This document shows positions 48,394 through 57,653 of a DNA stretch of 64,000 nt, piece after piece. Below the pieces are notes generated by a model. The model did no database searches and was not told the DNA's origin. It saw nothing but the letters and a program-made list of their open reading frames with translations. Each line of letters begins with the position of its first letter. The stretch's first letter is position 1. Origin of the DNA: Ruminiclostridium sufflavum DSM 19573. Its GTDB lineage: Bacteria; Bacillota; Clostridia; Acetivibrionales; DSM-1351. The stretch spans positions 17,476 to 81,475 of the forward strand of contig NZ_QKMR01000004.1 in the NCBI RefSeq assembly GCF_003208175.1, read 5' to 3'. The position numbers and the translations under genes were made by a program.

Positions 48394-49557
48394 ATGAGAA
48401 TAATTCACACAGGCGACTGGCATATCGGAAAAATAGTAAATGAGTACAGTATGCTGGAAGAGCAGAAGTATATACTGCAACAGCTTATATCTGTAGTGGA
48501 GAAGGAAAAACCTGATGCGGTAATAATTGCCGGTGATATTTATGACAGGAGTATACCGCCTGTAGAGGCAGTGGAGCTGGTTGATGAGGTTTTTAACAGG
48601 CTTCTTCTGGATTTGAGGATACCTGTTCTGGCTATTGCAGGAAATCATGACAGTGCGGAGAGATTATCATTTGCAAGCAGGATACTTACAAATAACGGTC
48701 TTCACATTGCAGGCGGATTTAACGGAAATATTCACTGTATTACACTGCAGGATGAATTCGGGCCTGTAAACTTCTATATGCTACCCTATACCGATCCCAG
48801 AAATGTAAGTCATATATATGCTGATAATAAAATTTCTACACATGATGATGCCATGAAAAAAATAATTGATATGATTGGACAGGCTATAAAGCCTGATGAG
48901 AGAAATGTTATGATAACTCATGGGTATATTACCCGTATGGGTGAGCAGGCTGAATTCATTTCCGAGTCAGAGAGACCGCTCAGTATCGGAGGGACTGAAT
49001 TTGTGAGCTCCGATTATTTCAGGATTTTCAATTATTCTGCTCTCGGACACCTGCATGCGCCTCAAAAGGCCGGAGAAGAAAGCATCAGATATTCAGGCTC
49101 CATACTTAAATATTCGTTTTCCGAGGTTAATCAGCGCAAGGGTGTAAACCTCGTTGATATCAACGGTGAAGGGAAGGCCTGTACAACCTTTGTCCCTCTT
49201 GTTTCAAAAAGAGATATGAGAATAATTAAAGGCCCCCTCGATGGACTATTAAGCCCGGAGGTATACAAAAGTGCAAACACCGAGGATTATATCTATGCGG
49301 TTCTGACTGATAAAGGAGAGCTTATTGACCCGATTTCAAAGCTCAGGACAGTATATCCGAATATTATGGGACTCAGCAGGGAAAGCATTAATCAAAAACA
49401 GGAAAGCAATACTTCTGCCGCAGAGGGATACAAAACTAAATCAAAGCTTGACCTGTTTAAAGAGTTTTATGATGCTATGCAGGGAGAGCCGCCGGGAGAT
49501 GAGCAAACAAAAATTATGGAACGGATAATCGGAGAGGTAGACAGGGAAGGTGTTTAA
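48394..49557 (+). CDS. sbcD: Nuclease SbcCD subunit D
   Basis: 387 residues, the Mre11-like nuclease of the SbcCD complex that cleaves hairpins and protein-blocked ends. Phosphoesterase motifs: IHTGDWHIGK, IIAGDIYDRSIPP, AGNHDSAERL, THGYI and ALGHLHAPQ. ATG 48394 follows AAGGAG by eight bases; upstream in-frame codons from 48340 give an unlikely tail. Ends directly next to the sbcC start (TAA then ATG). Confidence 0.94.
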   Translation: MRIIHTGDWHIGKIVNEYSMLEEQKYILQQLISVVEKEKPDAVIIAGDIYDRSIPPVEAVELVDEVFNRLLLDLRIPVLAIAGNHDSAERLSFASRILTNNGLHIAGGFNGNIHCITLQDEFGPVNFYMLPYTDPRNVSHIYADNKISTHDDAMKKIIDMIGQAIKPDERNVMITHGYITRMGEQAEFISESERPLSIGGTEFVSSDYFRIFNYSALGHLHAPQKAGEESIRYSGSILKYSFSEVNQRKGVNLVDINGEGKACTTFVPLVSKRDMRIIKGPLDGLLSPEVYKSANTEDYIYAVLTDKGELIDPISKLRTVYPNIMGLSRESINQKQESNTSAAEGYKTKSKLDLFKEFYDAMQGEPPGDEQTKIMERIIGEVDREGV

Positions 49558-52500
49558 ATGAAACCATTAAAGCTGGCAATCAGTGCATTTGGGCCATATG
49601 CAGGCGTACAGGAAATAGACTTTACGCAGCTGAAGGAGCAGATTTTTGTAATTTCGGGACCTACAGGCTCAGGCAAGACTACAATTTTTGATGCCATAAG
49701 CTTTGCACTTTTCGGTGAGCCATCCGGAAGCAGCCGCGACAGAGACAGCTTGAGAAGCGATTTTGCGGAGCCGGATACAGAAACCTTTGTGGAGCTTGAA
49801 TTTGAATTAAGAGACAAAAGCTATAAAATAAAAAGGTCACCGCAGCAAGAGCAAAAAAAGCTCAGGGGAAACGGAGTAACAATCAGAAGTGCCGATGCTG
49901 AGCTGCTGATGCCGGATGGATCGCTTATTACAAAAATTTTCAATGTAGACGAAAAAATAAATATGCTTTTGGGTATAAACAAATCCCAGTTTAAGCAAAT
50001 TGTTATGCTTCCGCAGGGGGAGTTCAGAAAGCTGCTGGAGGCAGACAGCAATGACAGGGAGGTTATATTCAGAAAAATATTCGGGACGGAGGCCTTTGCT
50101 GAAATTCAAACGAGGCTGGAAGAGGAGAGCCGGGGCCTATATAGGTCTGTTCACGATTTAAAAACTCAAATTGATACATACATAAAGCATTTTGACTGCG
50201 GAGATAATCAGGAGCTGGAAGAAGTACGTGCCGGCAAGAGCGTTAATACAGCTTTATTTATAGAGGGGATAAGGTCCTTGTCAGAAGGAGATACCGAGAA
50301 GCTGCGCTTGCACAGCTCGCAGCTTGAAGTTATAACTTTAAGGCAGGGAGCCTTAAAGGAGGAGATAGCAAAGGGCAATGAAATAAACAAGAAGCTTGAG
50401 GATAAGGAGGAAATAAGCAAAGCGTATGCTGCCGCCCGTGAAGGAAAAGATGCCTTCTCTCAAAAGGAGCGTGATTTGGAATATGCAAGAAAGGCCCTGC
50501 CTATTAACGAAATTGACGAACAGTTCAAAAAATCCAAACAAGCCGTTAAGATAAAAACTGAGGAATTGCTTATTGCAAAGCAGCAGGCTGAGAAAAGCAG
50601 AAGGGACTATGAAAGCTGCAAGGAGCTGCTTAATCTTGAAAAGGAAAAGGAGCTAAGCATAAAAAGTTATGAGGCAGAGCTATCTCTTCTCGGCAATATG
50701 CTTCCGAAGGTTATTCAGTACGATAAAAATATGAAGGTATTGAGGGCTGCGAAAACAAAAAACCTTGAGATATCTGACACCTTGGAAAAAAGCATAAAGG
50801 CTTTGGAGCTTAAAAAGAAAAGCCTAAGGGAACAGGAGGAAACCCTTAAACAGCTTTATGCCAATGAGTCCGAATGTGCAAGGCTTGAAAAGGAAATCTC
50901 AGAAAAAAAGAAGCTTTTAATTGAGCTTGACAGTTTGAATAAGCTGATTACTGCTTATATTGAGCAGACTATGCTGTTTGAAACAAAAAAGACCGATTTT
51001 GGAGCCTTTGATACGGATTTCACAGCTTTCAGAAGTAAGCTGGAGCAGCTGGAGGATAGCTATATACTGGGACAAGCCGGGATATTGGCAAAAACTTTGA
51101 GGACAAATATTCCATGCCCTGTTTGCGGAGCGCTAGAGCATCCAAATCCGGCAAAAAGCATGGATAACATACCCGGCGAGGAACAGCTCAAGAAGCTGAA
51201 GCAAAAATTTTCAGATCTGGGAGAGCAGAGGACGGACAGGCTTAAAATCATATCAGAGCTAAGAGGCAATATTGAAAGCAGGAAGCTTGAAATAAAAAAT
51301 AAAATATCTGCCATTGAGACCCAGACTATAGGAATATCAGATAATAGCAGCTGTAAACACATGGAATCTGAGGAAACCGAAGCTGCCGTAATAACGGAGT
51401 TTACAAATGAGAGTCTTGAGCTGTTTAAAGCTAAGATAATAAATAAGGGCAAGGGGCTTAAAGCAGAGACATTGGCGTTAATTTCAAAGCATAAAGAAAA
51501 GCAGGAGCTTGTTAATAAGAAAGCTGCAATTGAAGATTGTTATAATGGAACGTTAACGGAAATTGAGGTACTGGAAGCAAATATTAACAGCATGAATCAG
51601 CAGAAGTCTGCCTCGGCAGAGGAGCTTGCAAGGCTAAGAGCAGCTGTATCAGGCATTGAAGAGGAGGTTTCTGAGGAAATACGGTCAGTAGCTTCACTTA
51701 ATGCCCGGATAGAGGAGAAAAAATGTAATATTCAGAAACTTGCAGAAGAATTAAAAAAAGCGGAGAAGTCTGCCGAGCTTGCAAAGGAGCTGCTTGACAG
51801 CTCGGAAAAGGCTGTGGCTGTAAAGAAGGCATCTTTAAATGAGAACATTGAGGAAAGCAACGGATTAGATAAGCTTTTACAGGATAGGCTGATAACAGAG
51901 GGCTTTGAGGACTATGCCCATTATCTGAAAATGAAAAGGACTCAAGCCGATATACTTGCTTTGCAAGAAGAAATAAACATTTTCTATCAGAAATTAAAGT
52001 CCTTGAAGGATATGCTTATGCGCTTGAGGGAAGAAACCAAGAGCCTTGAAGCTCAAGATACAGAAGTATTGGCTGCGGAATATAATTTACTTGTTGAGGA
52101 GCAGAAGATACTGCAGAACAAGCAGAATATTGTATTTTCAAGAGTTACTAATAACAATAAGGCACTAAAACAGCTGGAGGCAATACTGGAGAAGCTGAAT
52201 GTCCTTGAAGAGAAATACAGAATAGTTGGAGAGCTGTATAGAGTAACAAAGGGGGATAACGAGCAAAGACTTACCTTTGAAAGATATGTTTTAGCGGCAT
52301 ATTTTGATGAAATAATTACTGCGGCAAATCTGAGACTGGAAAAAATGACAGGCTCCAGATATCTTCTCAAAAGAAAAGAGGATAAAAGTAAGGGACGTGC
52401 ACAGCAGGGATTGGAGCTTGAGGTGTTTGACAACTACACAGGAAAAGCAAGGCATGTTAAAACTCTGTCAGGCGGGGAGGGTTTTAAGGCTTCTCTTTCA

Positions 52501-52755
52501 TTAGCCCTCGGGTTGGCGGATATTGTTCAGTCTTATTCAGGAGGTATCAGTCTGGATACGCTGTTTGTTGATGAAGGGTTTGGCTCTCTTGATCAGGAAT
52601 CACTTGACGGTGCGATACAATGTCTCGTTGCTATTCAAAAAACCGGCAGACTTGTGGGTGTTATTTCTCATGTCGCCGATTTGAGAGACAGAATCCAAAG
52701 TGTTTTAGAGGTTTGCCCGGATAGGAAGGGCAGCTTTGCACGATTTGTGGTGTAG
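49558..52755 (+). CDS. sbcC: Nuclease SbcCD subunit C
   Basis: 1065-residue Rad50-like ATPase. Walker A GPTGSGKTTIFDAI near residue 35, the Q-loop MLPQGEFRKLL, two long coiled coils around the zinc hook NIPCPVCGALEHPNP (about residue 520), then signature LSGGEGFKASLSLALGLADI and Walker B LDTLFVDEGFGSLDQES near the C-terminus. No bases separate it from sbcD. Together with YhaON the window encodes two Mre11-Rad50-like complexes. Confidence 0.95.
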   Translation: MKPLKLAISAFGPYAGVQEIDFTQLKEQIFVISGPTGSGKTTIFDAISFALFGEPSGSSRDRDSLRSDFAEPDTETFVELEFELRDKSYKIKRSPQQEQKKLRGNGVTIRSADAELLMPDGSLITKIFNVDEKINMLLGINKSQFKQIVMLPQGEFRKLLEADSNDREVIFRKIFGTEAFAEIQTRLEEESRGLYRSVHDLKTQIDTYIKHFDCGDNQELEEVRAGKSVNTALFIEGIRSLSEGDTEKLRLHSSQLEVITLRQGALKEEIAKGNEINKKLEDKEEISKAYAAAREGKDAFSQKERDLEYARKALPINEIDEQFKKSKQAVKIKTEELLIAKQQAEKSRRDYESCKELLNLEKEKELSIKSYEAELSLLGNMLPKVIQYDKNMKVLRAAKTKNLEISDTLEKSIKALELKKKSLREQEETLKQLYANESECARLEKEISEKKKLLIELDSLNKLITAYIEQTMLFETKKTDFGAFDTDFTAFRSKLEQLEDSYILGQAGILAKTLRTNIPCPVCGALEHPNPAKSMDNIPGEEQLKKLKQKFSDLGEQRTDRLKIISELRGNIESRKLEIKNKISAIETQTIGISDNSSCKHMESEETEAAVITEFTNESLELFKAKIINKGKGLKAETLALISKHKEKQELVNKKAAIEDCYNGTLTEIEVLEANINSMNQQKSASAEELARLRAAVSGIEEEVSEEIRSVASLNARIEEKKCNIQKLAEELKKAEKSAELAKELLDSSEKAVAVKKASLNENIEESNGLDKLLQDRLITEGFEDYAHYLKMKRTQADILALQEEINIFYQKLKSLKDMLMRLREETKSLEAQDTEVLAAEYNLLVEEQKILQNKQNIVFSRVTNNNKALKQLEAILEKLNVLEEKYRIVGELYRVTKGDNEQRLTFERYVLAAYFDEIITAANLRLEKMTGSRYLLKRKEDKSKGRAQQGLELEVFDNYTGKARHVKTLSGGEGFKASLSLALGLADIVQSYSGGISLDTLFVDEGFGSLDQESLDGAIQCLVAIQKTGRLVGVISHVADLRDRIQSVLEVCPDRKGSFARFVV

Positions 52756-52901
52756 ATGGTTGTAGATTTATTAGCAGGAATAAACAGAAGAAAGTTGTAT
52801 ATAAATTGCATTTCCTAAATTACTCACCATATAGTAGCTGAATAGCAACACAAAAAGGAAGTGTTACTCAAGTGGATGTTGCTCAGATACAATCGAAAAA
52901 A

Positions 52902-52930
52902 TTGACACATAGTACTTAATATGTTAAAAT
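52902..52930 (+). promoter_or_regulatory. SigA-type promoter of the bacteriocin-like gene
   Basis: TTGACA, 17-base spacer, TAAAAT, about 115 bases before the GGAGG site of the small gene. Confidence 0.75.
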
Positions 52931-53084
52931 AATGAAAATAATTGTTTACGAAAAAAGTTCCTAGATTTAAAGTCATCTTACGGAAGCTTAATGCGTAAAA
53001 ATTTGTATGTTTATTAAATGCTTATTTTATGGAGGTTAGGAAAATGGATTTGGCACTAATTTTACTAAATTATCATCTGAAGAA

Positions 53085-53267
53085 ATGTTATTAATTGATG
53101 GTGGAACTTTTTGGGGTAAGGTTAGTTCAGCTGCAGCTGTTGTTGCTGGAGTAGCATTAGTACTTGTTCCTGAACCAACTACTGCAACTAAGTTTGCTGG
53201 AGGTGCAGCTATAGTAGCAGGAGTTGCTGCTATAGGTGGAGGTGTTGCATCCTTTGCAATGAATTAA
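53085..53267 (+). CDS. Double-glycine-leader bacteriocin precursor (leader frameshifted)
   Basis: From ATG 53085: MLLIDGG, then a 53-residue mature-like peptide starting TFWGKVSSAAAVVAGVALVL, rich in Ala/Gly/Val with GxxxG-like spacing (GGAAIVAGVAAIGGGVASFA). The same frame extends upstream to give GTNFTKLSSEEM, a textbook double-glycine leader ending in IDGG. The good start, ATG 53044 behind GGAGG (53031-53035), is one base out of frame: it reads MDLALIL and stops after 16 codons. One additional base in GGATTTGGC would give MDFGTNFTKLSSEEM...DGG. So it is a recent pseudogene, a phase-variable gene, or a sequencing error. No peptidase-ABC exporter is nearby. Confidence 0.6.
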   Translation: MLLIDGGTFWGKVSSAAAVVAGVALVLVPEPTTATKFAGGAAIVAGVAAIGGGVASFAMN

Positions 53268-53481
53268 TATGACTAAGCAGTAATAATAAACATTTTTGTT
53301 TAAAAAAGGATATTTTATTTAATCTACCTTGATAAGTGATGGTAGCTGATATAATATTCTTTTTTATTACTTATTTAAAAAGATATAGACTTTTATGGAT
53401 TAAATTTGAATTATAGCTAAGATGTACAATAAATATTGTAATAATGGAATATTAAAGCTTGTATTTGGAAGGGGGAGCGCA

Positions 53482-53670
53482 ATGAAAATGGTTACAGATA
53501 AGTTTAAATTATATAAATTCAACATTATTATATCTATTATGTGTGCAATTCTGATAGGATTGAGTTATTTGCAGGTTAAAACAAAATTTCTAGGGATAAT
53601 ATTTGTAATTATTGCCATTTGTAGTGTAATTATATCTATATTTTATTTTGTTGAAAAAAGAAAACAATAG
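53482..53670 (+). CDS. Small two-TM protein, candidate bacteriocin immunity protein
   Basis: 62 residues: short charged N-terminus (MKMVTDKFKLYKF), two membrane helices (NIIISIMCAILIGLSYLQV and FLGIIFVIIAICSVIISIFY) and a basic tail EKRKQ. ATG 53482 follows GGGGGAG by seven bases. Size, topology and position 215 bases after the bacteriocin-like gene fit class II immunity proteins, but sequence alone does not prove this. Confidence 0.5.
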   Translation: MKMVTDKFKLYKFNIIISIMCAILIGLSYLQVKTKFLGIIFVIIAICSVIISIFYFVEKRKQ

Positions 53671-53684
53671 GCTATAATAGCTGG

Positions 53685-54188
53685 TTGCCGATGCTAACAA
53701 GCGACAAGCTTTATATAGTAGAAGATGATACGGTTGAGGCAGTAAAGCATGGCAAGAAAATGGTTGATTTAGTTATTAATGTAAAAAATATAAATGAGAA
53801 TGCTCTTCAAAATATAGGAATTAGTGGCATCAAGGCAGTAGGTCGATACGTCTGTAGAGGGTATCCAGATAATGTCTAAGGAATTGCTTGAGGTTGTACA
53901 GAAGTAAATAGCAGGAACAGCTTGCCGAAGTCAAGGACTTGACCAATATTGACTGATGCTTTTTGCGTTAATACGATGGAATATCAAGGAGGACTGCTGC
54001 CCGAGGAATAGATTTTATTCACTGGGCAGCAGTTTCCTGTTTTTTTGCAAAAAGCAAATATGGTTCAAGGCTTTGAGACGATAGAATACAGGGATTATTG
54101 CCATATTGGCAATGATGAAAAATATCTCTTTATGTCGTATAATATGTATAAGGATTCGGGTTTAAATGACGAAAAAAGTGCTTGTTGA
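53685..54188 (+). pseudogene. Decayed coding region (two short frames)
   Basis: Frame 53685-53879 (64 codons; DKLYIVEDDTVEAVKHGKKM ... GIKAVGRYVCRGYPDN) and frame 54060-54188 (42 codons; MVQGFETIEYRDYCHIGNDE) both read like pieces of real proteins, yet neither has a ribosome site or a recognisable family. After the first stop the string KELLEVVQK continues in another frame, suggesting frameshift decay. A strong terminator lies between them. Confidence 0.35.
53987..54047 (+). terminator. Strong intrinsic terminator in the accessory region
   Basis: ACTGCTGCCC pairs perfectly with GGGCAGCAGT, extended by AGG/CCT, followed by CTGTTTTTTT. It probably ends the bacteriocin/immunity transcript or shields nrdD. 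Confidence 0.88.
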
Positions 54189-54305
54189 TTTACAAATATT
54201 ACAAAATTTGCATGAAATACCTAGTAGAATATTACCAAAGGCAATTCCGGCTGAAAACTATCATAAATACTTGTCATATGAAAAAATATTATTGCTCATA
54301 GCATA

Positions 54306-54334
54306 TTGACACAATATATTGTGTATGATAGTAT
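54306..54334 (+). promoter_or_regulatory. nrdD promoter
   Basis: TTGACA, 17-base spacer, TAGTAT; the spacer carries the first NrdR box, so repressor binding would block the polymerase. Confidence 0.75.
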
Positions 54335-54355
54335 CAAGACAACAATATATAGTTT
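54309..54355. promoter_or_regulatory. Pair of NrdR boxes
   Basis: Box 1 ACACAATATATTGTGT (54309-54324) is a perfect 16-base palindrome matching the NrdR consensus. Box 2 CAACAATATATAGTTT (54340-54355) is a weaker match. Their centres are 31 bases apart, three helical turns, as usual for tandem NrdR boxes. Confidence 0.88.
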
Positions 54356-54495
54356 GTTGATAAGGAATTCAGATTGGATTTCTTATAAACCAGACAGTGT
54401 ACTTATATTTTGAGGCCTCTTAGCATATTGATGAGAGGTTTTATTGCGAAAATATACAAATATAAAATTAATGGAAAGAGAGTACCAAAAATTTT

Positions 54496-56808
54496 ATGAT
54501 TACTAAAATTAAAAAAAGAGATGGAAGAGAAGTACCCTTTAATATCGAAAAGATTGCAAATGCGATATTTAAGGCAGGAAATGCAGTAGGTGAGGAAGAC
54601 TATACAAAGGCTTTGGCTCTTGCGGAAAAGGTAGCAGAGCAGCTGGACAGAAATCCGGATAAAAGAATTCCGGATGTTGAAGAAATTCAGAATATTGTTG
54701 AAAAGGTGCTGATTGAATCCGGATTTGCAAGACCTGCCAAGGAATATATTTTGTACAGGGCCGAAAGAACCCGGATAAGAGAAATGAATACCAGACTTAT
54801 GAAGGTTTACGAGGATTTGACCTTCAAAGAGGCAAAGGACAATAATATAAAACGCGAAAATGCTAATATTGACGGAGATACTGCAATGGGAACCATGCTC
54901 AGGTACGGTTCGGAAGGAGCCAAGCAGTTTAATGAAATGTTTGTATTGAAGCCGGCACATTCAAAAGCACACAGGAATGGGGATATACACATTCACGATT
55001 TGGATTTTCTGATGCTGACCACCACATGCTGTCAGATAGATATAAAAAAGCTGTTTAAAGGAGGCTTCGGAACAGGTCATGGCTTTTTAAGAGAGCCCAA
55101 TGATATCCAAAGCTATTCTTCTCTTGCTTGTATCGCCATACAATCCAATCAGAATGACCAGCATGGCGGACAGAGTATTCCTAATTTTGACTATGGCATT
55201 GCTCCCGGAATAGCAAAAACATATAGAAAGCTTTATAGGCGAAATTTGATAAAAATACTGGAATGGCAATTACAGGATACCGGTATTGAAGCTAAGCTAA
55301 ATAGTATTTTTAATGAGATAGAAGAAAAGGAAGGCATCACTCCTTTGCTTGGAGACATGGACAGATATTGCAGGGCGGAAAAGGAATATCTGAGCAGAAT
55401 CATTGAGGAAGAGGCTGTCGCTGTGAAGGCACAGGAGTTTGCTAAAAACAAGGCCGAATATGAAACTGACCACAATACATATCAGGCTATGGAAGCTTTT
55501 ATTCACAATCTCAACACTATGCACAGCCGGGCAGGTGCTCAGGTGCCGTTCAGCTCTATTAATTATGGAATGGATACATCTCCGGAAGGAAGAATGGTTA
55601 TAAAGAACCTTTTGCTTGCAACTGAAGCCGGATTAGGAAACAGTGAGACGCCTATATTTCCGGTTCAGATTTTCAAAGTGAAGGACGGTGTAAATTACAA
55701 TGAGGGTGAGCCTAATTATGATTTGTTCAAGTTAGCCTGCCGGGTAAGCGCAAAGAGGCTTTTTCCAAATTTCTCATTTATAGATGCGCCTTTTAATTTG
55801 AAATACTACAGAACCGGACAGCCTGAGACAGAAATAGCATATATGGGTTGCAGGACAAGGGTTATAGGCAATGTTTACGACAATTCACGAGAAATAATTT
55901 ACGGAAGGGGAAATTTAAGCTTTACAACAATAAATCTTCCCAGAATTGCTCTTAAAAACAAAAATAATATTAATGACTTCTATACAGAGCTTGATGAGAA
56001 AATAAATCTTGTGATAGATCAGCTTTTAGAGAGATTTGAGATTCAAGCACGTAAAAAGGTTAAGAACTATCCTTTTATGATGGGGCAGGGAATATGGATT
56101 GACTCAGATAAGCTGGGCTGGGAGGACGAGGTTAGGGAAATACTGAAGCATGGTACGCTGTCAATGGGCTTTATCGGTCTTGCAGAATGTCTGGTAGCTT
56201 TGACAGGGAGACATCATGGTGAGGCTGAAGAGTCTCAGAAGATTGGCCTTGACATAATCAGACATATGAGGCTGCGTATGGATGAGGCAAGTAAGAAATA
56301 CGGTATGAATTTTACTCTTCTTGCAACTCCGGCAGAGGGCCTGTCAGGAAGGTTTATCAAAAAGGACAGGGAGGTTTTCGGAAGTATAGAGGGGATAACT
56401 GATAAGGAATATTATACAAACAGCTTTCATATTCCGGTGTATTATCCTATCTCAGCCTTCAGGAAAATAAATCTTGAAGCACCGTACCATGAGATGACAA
56501 ATGCAGGGCATATAACATACGTTGAACTGGATGGAGATCCCACACAAAACCTTCAGGCCTTTGAAAAGATTATAAGATGCATGAAGGAAGCCGGTATCGG
56601 ATATGGAGCGATAAATCACCCTGTTGACCGTGACCCTGTATGCGGGTATACGGGCATAATCGCCGATGAATGTCCAAAGTGCGGCAGAAGAGAAGAAGAT
56701 ATAAGCTTTGAAAGAATCAGGAGGATAACAGGATATCTGGTAGGAACTCTTGATCGCTTTAATGATGCGAAAAAGGCTGAAGAAAGGGACAGAGTAAAGC
56801 ATTGTTAA
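54496..56808 (+). CDS. nrdD: Anaerobic ribonucleoside-triphosphate reductase
   Basis: 770 residues, class III reductase making dNTPs without oxygen. N-terminal ATP-cone (KIKKRDGREVPFNIEKIANA), a catalytic barrel containing NLNTMHSRAGAQVPFSSINY and FMMGQGIWIDSD, a zinc site (CGYTGIIADECPKCG) and the C-terminal glycyl-radical loop RRITGYLVGTLDRFNDAKKA. The activase gene nrdG does not follow; it must lie elsewhere. Expression is controlled by tandem NrdR boxes upstream. Confidence 0.96.
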   Translation: MITKIKKRDGREVPFNIEKIANAIFKAGNAVGEEDYTKALALAEKVAEQLDRNPDKRIPDVEEIQNIVEKVLIESGFARPAKEYILYRAERTRIREMNTRLMKVYEDLTFKEAKDNNIKRENANIDGDTAMGTMLRYGSEGAKQFNEMFVLKPAHSKAHRNGDIHIHDLDFLMLTTTCCQIDIKKLFKGGFGTGHGFLREPNDIQSYSSLACIAIQSNQNDQHGGQSIPNFDYGIAPGIAKTYRKLYRRNLIKILEWQLQDTGIEAKLNSIFNEIEEKEGITPLLGDMDRYCRAEKEYLSRIIEEEAVAVKAQEFAKNKAEYETDHNTYQAMEAFIHNLNTMHSRAGAQVPFSSINYGMDTSPEGRMVIKNLLLATEAGLGNSETPIFPVQIFKVKDGVNYNEGEPNYDLFKLACRVSAKRLFPNFSFIDAPFNLKYYRTGQPETEIAYMGCRTRVIGNVYDNSREIIYGRGNLSFTTINLPRIALKNKNNINDFYTELDEKINLVIDQLLERFEIQARKKVKNYPFMMGQGIWIDSDKLGWEDEVREILKHGTLSMGFIGLAECLVALTGRHHGEAEESQKIGLDIIRHMRLRMDEASKKYGMNFTLLATPAEGLSGRFIKKDREVFGSIEGITDKEYYTNSFHIPVYYPISAFRKINLEAPYHEMTNAGHITYVELDGDPTQNLQAFEKIIRCMKEAGIGYGAINHPVDRDPVCGYTGIIADECPKCGRREEDISFERIRRITGYLVGTLDRFNDAKKAEERDRVKHC

Positions 56809-56858
56809 GGAAAAGGTATAGGAAATAACTGCCGATATTGTACAGAAGGGAAAGGGCG

Positions 56859-57380
56859 ATGGATGGTTTAGTTCATATATATACAGGCAACGGAAAAGGC
56901 AAAACCACTGCCGCAGTAGGGTTGGGTATAAGAGCTGCCGGAAGCGGAATGAAGGTTTTGATGATACAATTCTGCAAGGGAGGTTCAACCTGTGAGGAGC
57001 TTGTGATTGCACAGCTCAAGCCCGCGTTTGAGCTGCTTAAGGACAAAAAAATCAGCAAGTTTACATGGCAGATGACAGAAGAAGAGCATAAACAAATGCG
57101 GGAAAACACATTGAACCTATTTAACCTTGCCATAAGCAGTGCAAATAATAAGGACATGATAATATTGGATGAAATAATGGCTGCAATTTCCGCCGGCTTT
57201 ATTGATGAAAAGCTTGTTTTTGATTTCGTAAAAAATAAGCCGTCTCATCTTGAATTAGTGATGACGGGCAGAAATGCACCTGAAAAGCTGGTTGAGCTTG
57301 CCGACTATGTTTCGGAAATAAATGCAGTAAAACATCCCATGACAAAGGGAATCGATGCAAGAAAGGGTATTGAATTTTAA
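56859..57380 (+). CDS. cobO: Corrinoid adenosyltransferase (CobA/BtuR type)
   Basis: 173 residues with P-loop GNGKGKTTAAVGLGIRAAG, VLMIQFCKGG, the Walker B-like MIILDEIMAAISAG and LVMTGRNAPEKLVELADYVS. Adenosylates cob(I)alamin or cob(I)yrinate diamide to make coenzyme B12 forms. ATG 56859 has GAAGGGAAAGGG upstream. It follows nrdD by 50 bases. A strong terminator follows. Confidence 0.9.
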   Translation: MDGLVHIYTGNGKGKTTAAVGLGIRAAGSGMKVLMIQFCKGGSTCEELVIAQLKPAFELLKDKKISKFTWQMTEEEHKQMRENTLNLFNLAISSANNKDMIILDEIMAAISAGFIDEKLVFDFVKNKPSHLELVMTGRNAPEKLVELADYVSEINAVKHPMTKGIDARKGIEF

Positions 57381-57393
57381 CAGAAATCCTGTG

Positions 57394-57438
57394 AAAAAGC
57401 TTCAAATGGTTGATAATAGCCATTTGAAGCTTTTTTTT
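57394..57438 (+). terminator. Terminator of nrdD-cobO
   Basis: AAAAAGCTTCAAATGG pairs perfectly with CCATTTGAAGCTTTTT around a 10-base loop, followed by T-run. Confidence 0.95.
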
Positions 57439-57543
57439 CGGAAATTCACTCAGTTCTTAAAATTAAAAATTAAGTAACCAGTGAGAAATATGCGGCAGCC
57501 TCTTACATTTTATTAAATTATAGTATATAATAAAACAAATGCA

Positions 57544-57559
57544 AATAAGAATTATTATT
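57544..57559. promoter_or_regulatory. Possible Fur/Zur-type operator upstream of the regulator gene
   Basis: AATAAGAATTATTATT, an imperfect AT-rich inverted repeat about 95 bases before the Fur-family gene. Fur/Zur boxes have similar AATnATT cores, but the high AT content makes chance matches likely. Confidence 0.25.
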
Positions 57560-57653
57560 GATTGCTTGCTGAAAGAGTAATTTGATAAATTAATATATAC
57601 CTGCTAATATGTAAAGTAATAATAAACATTATATATTGGAAGGTCGGATTTAT

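Noticed and set aside
53044..53094. Tiny gene MDLALIL (16 codons) behind the GGAGG site
   Set aside because: More likely the frameshifted start of the bacteriocin leader than an independent peptide, because the other frame carries the double-glycine leader pattern.
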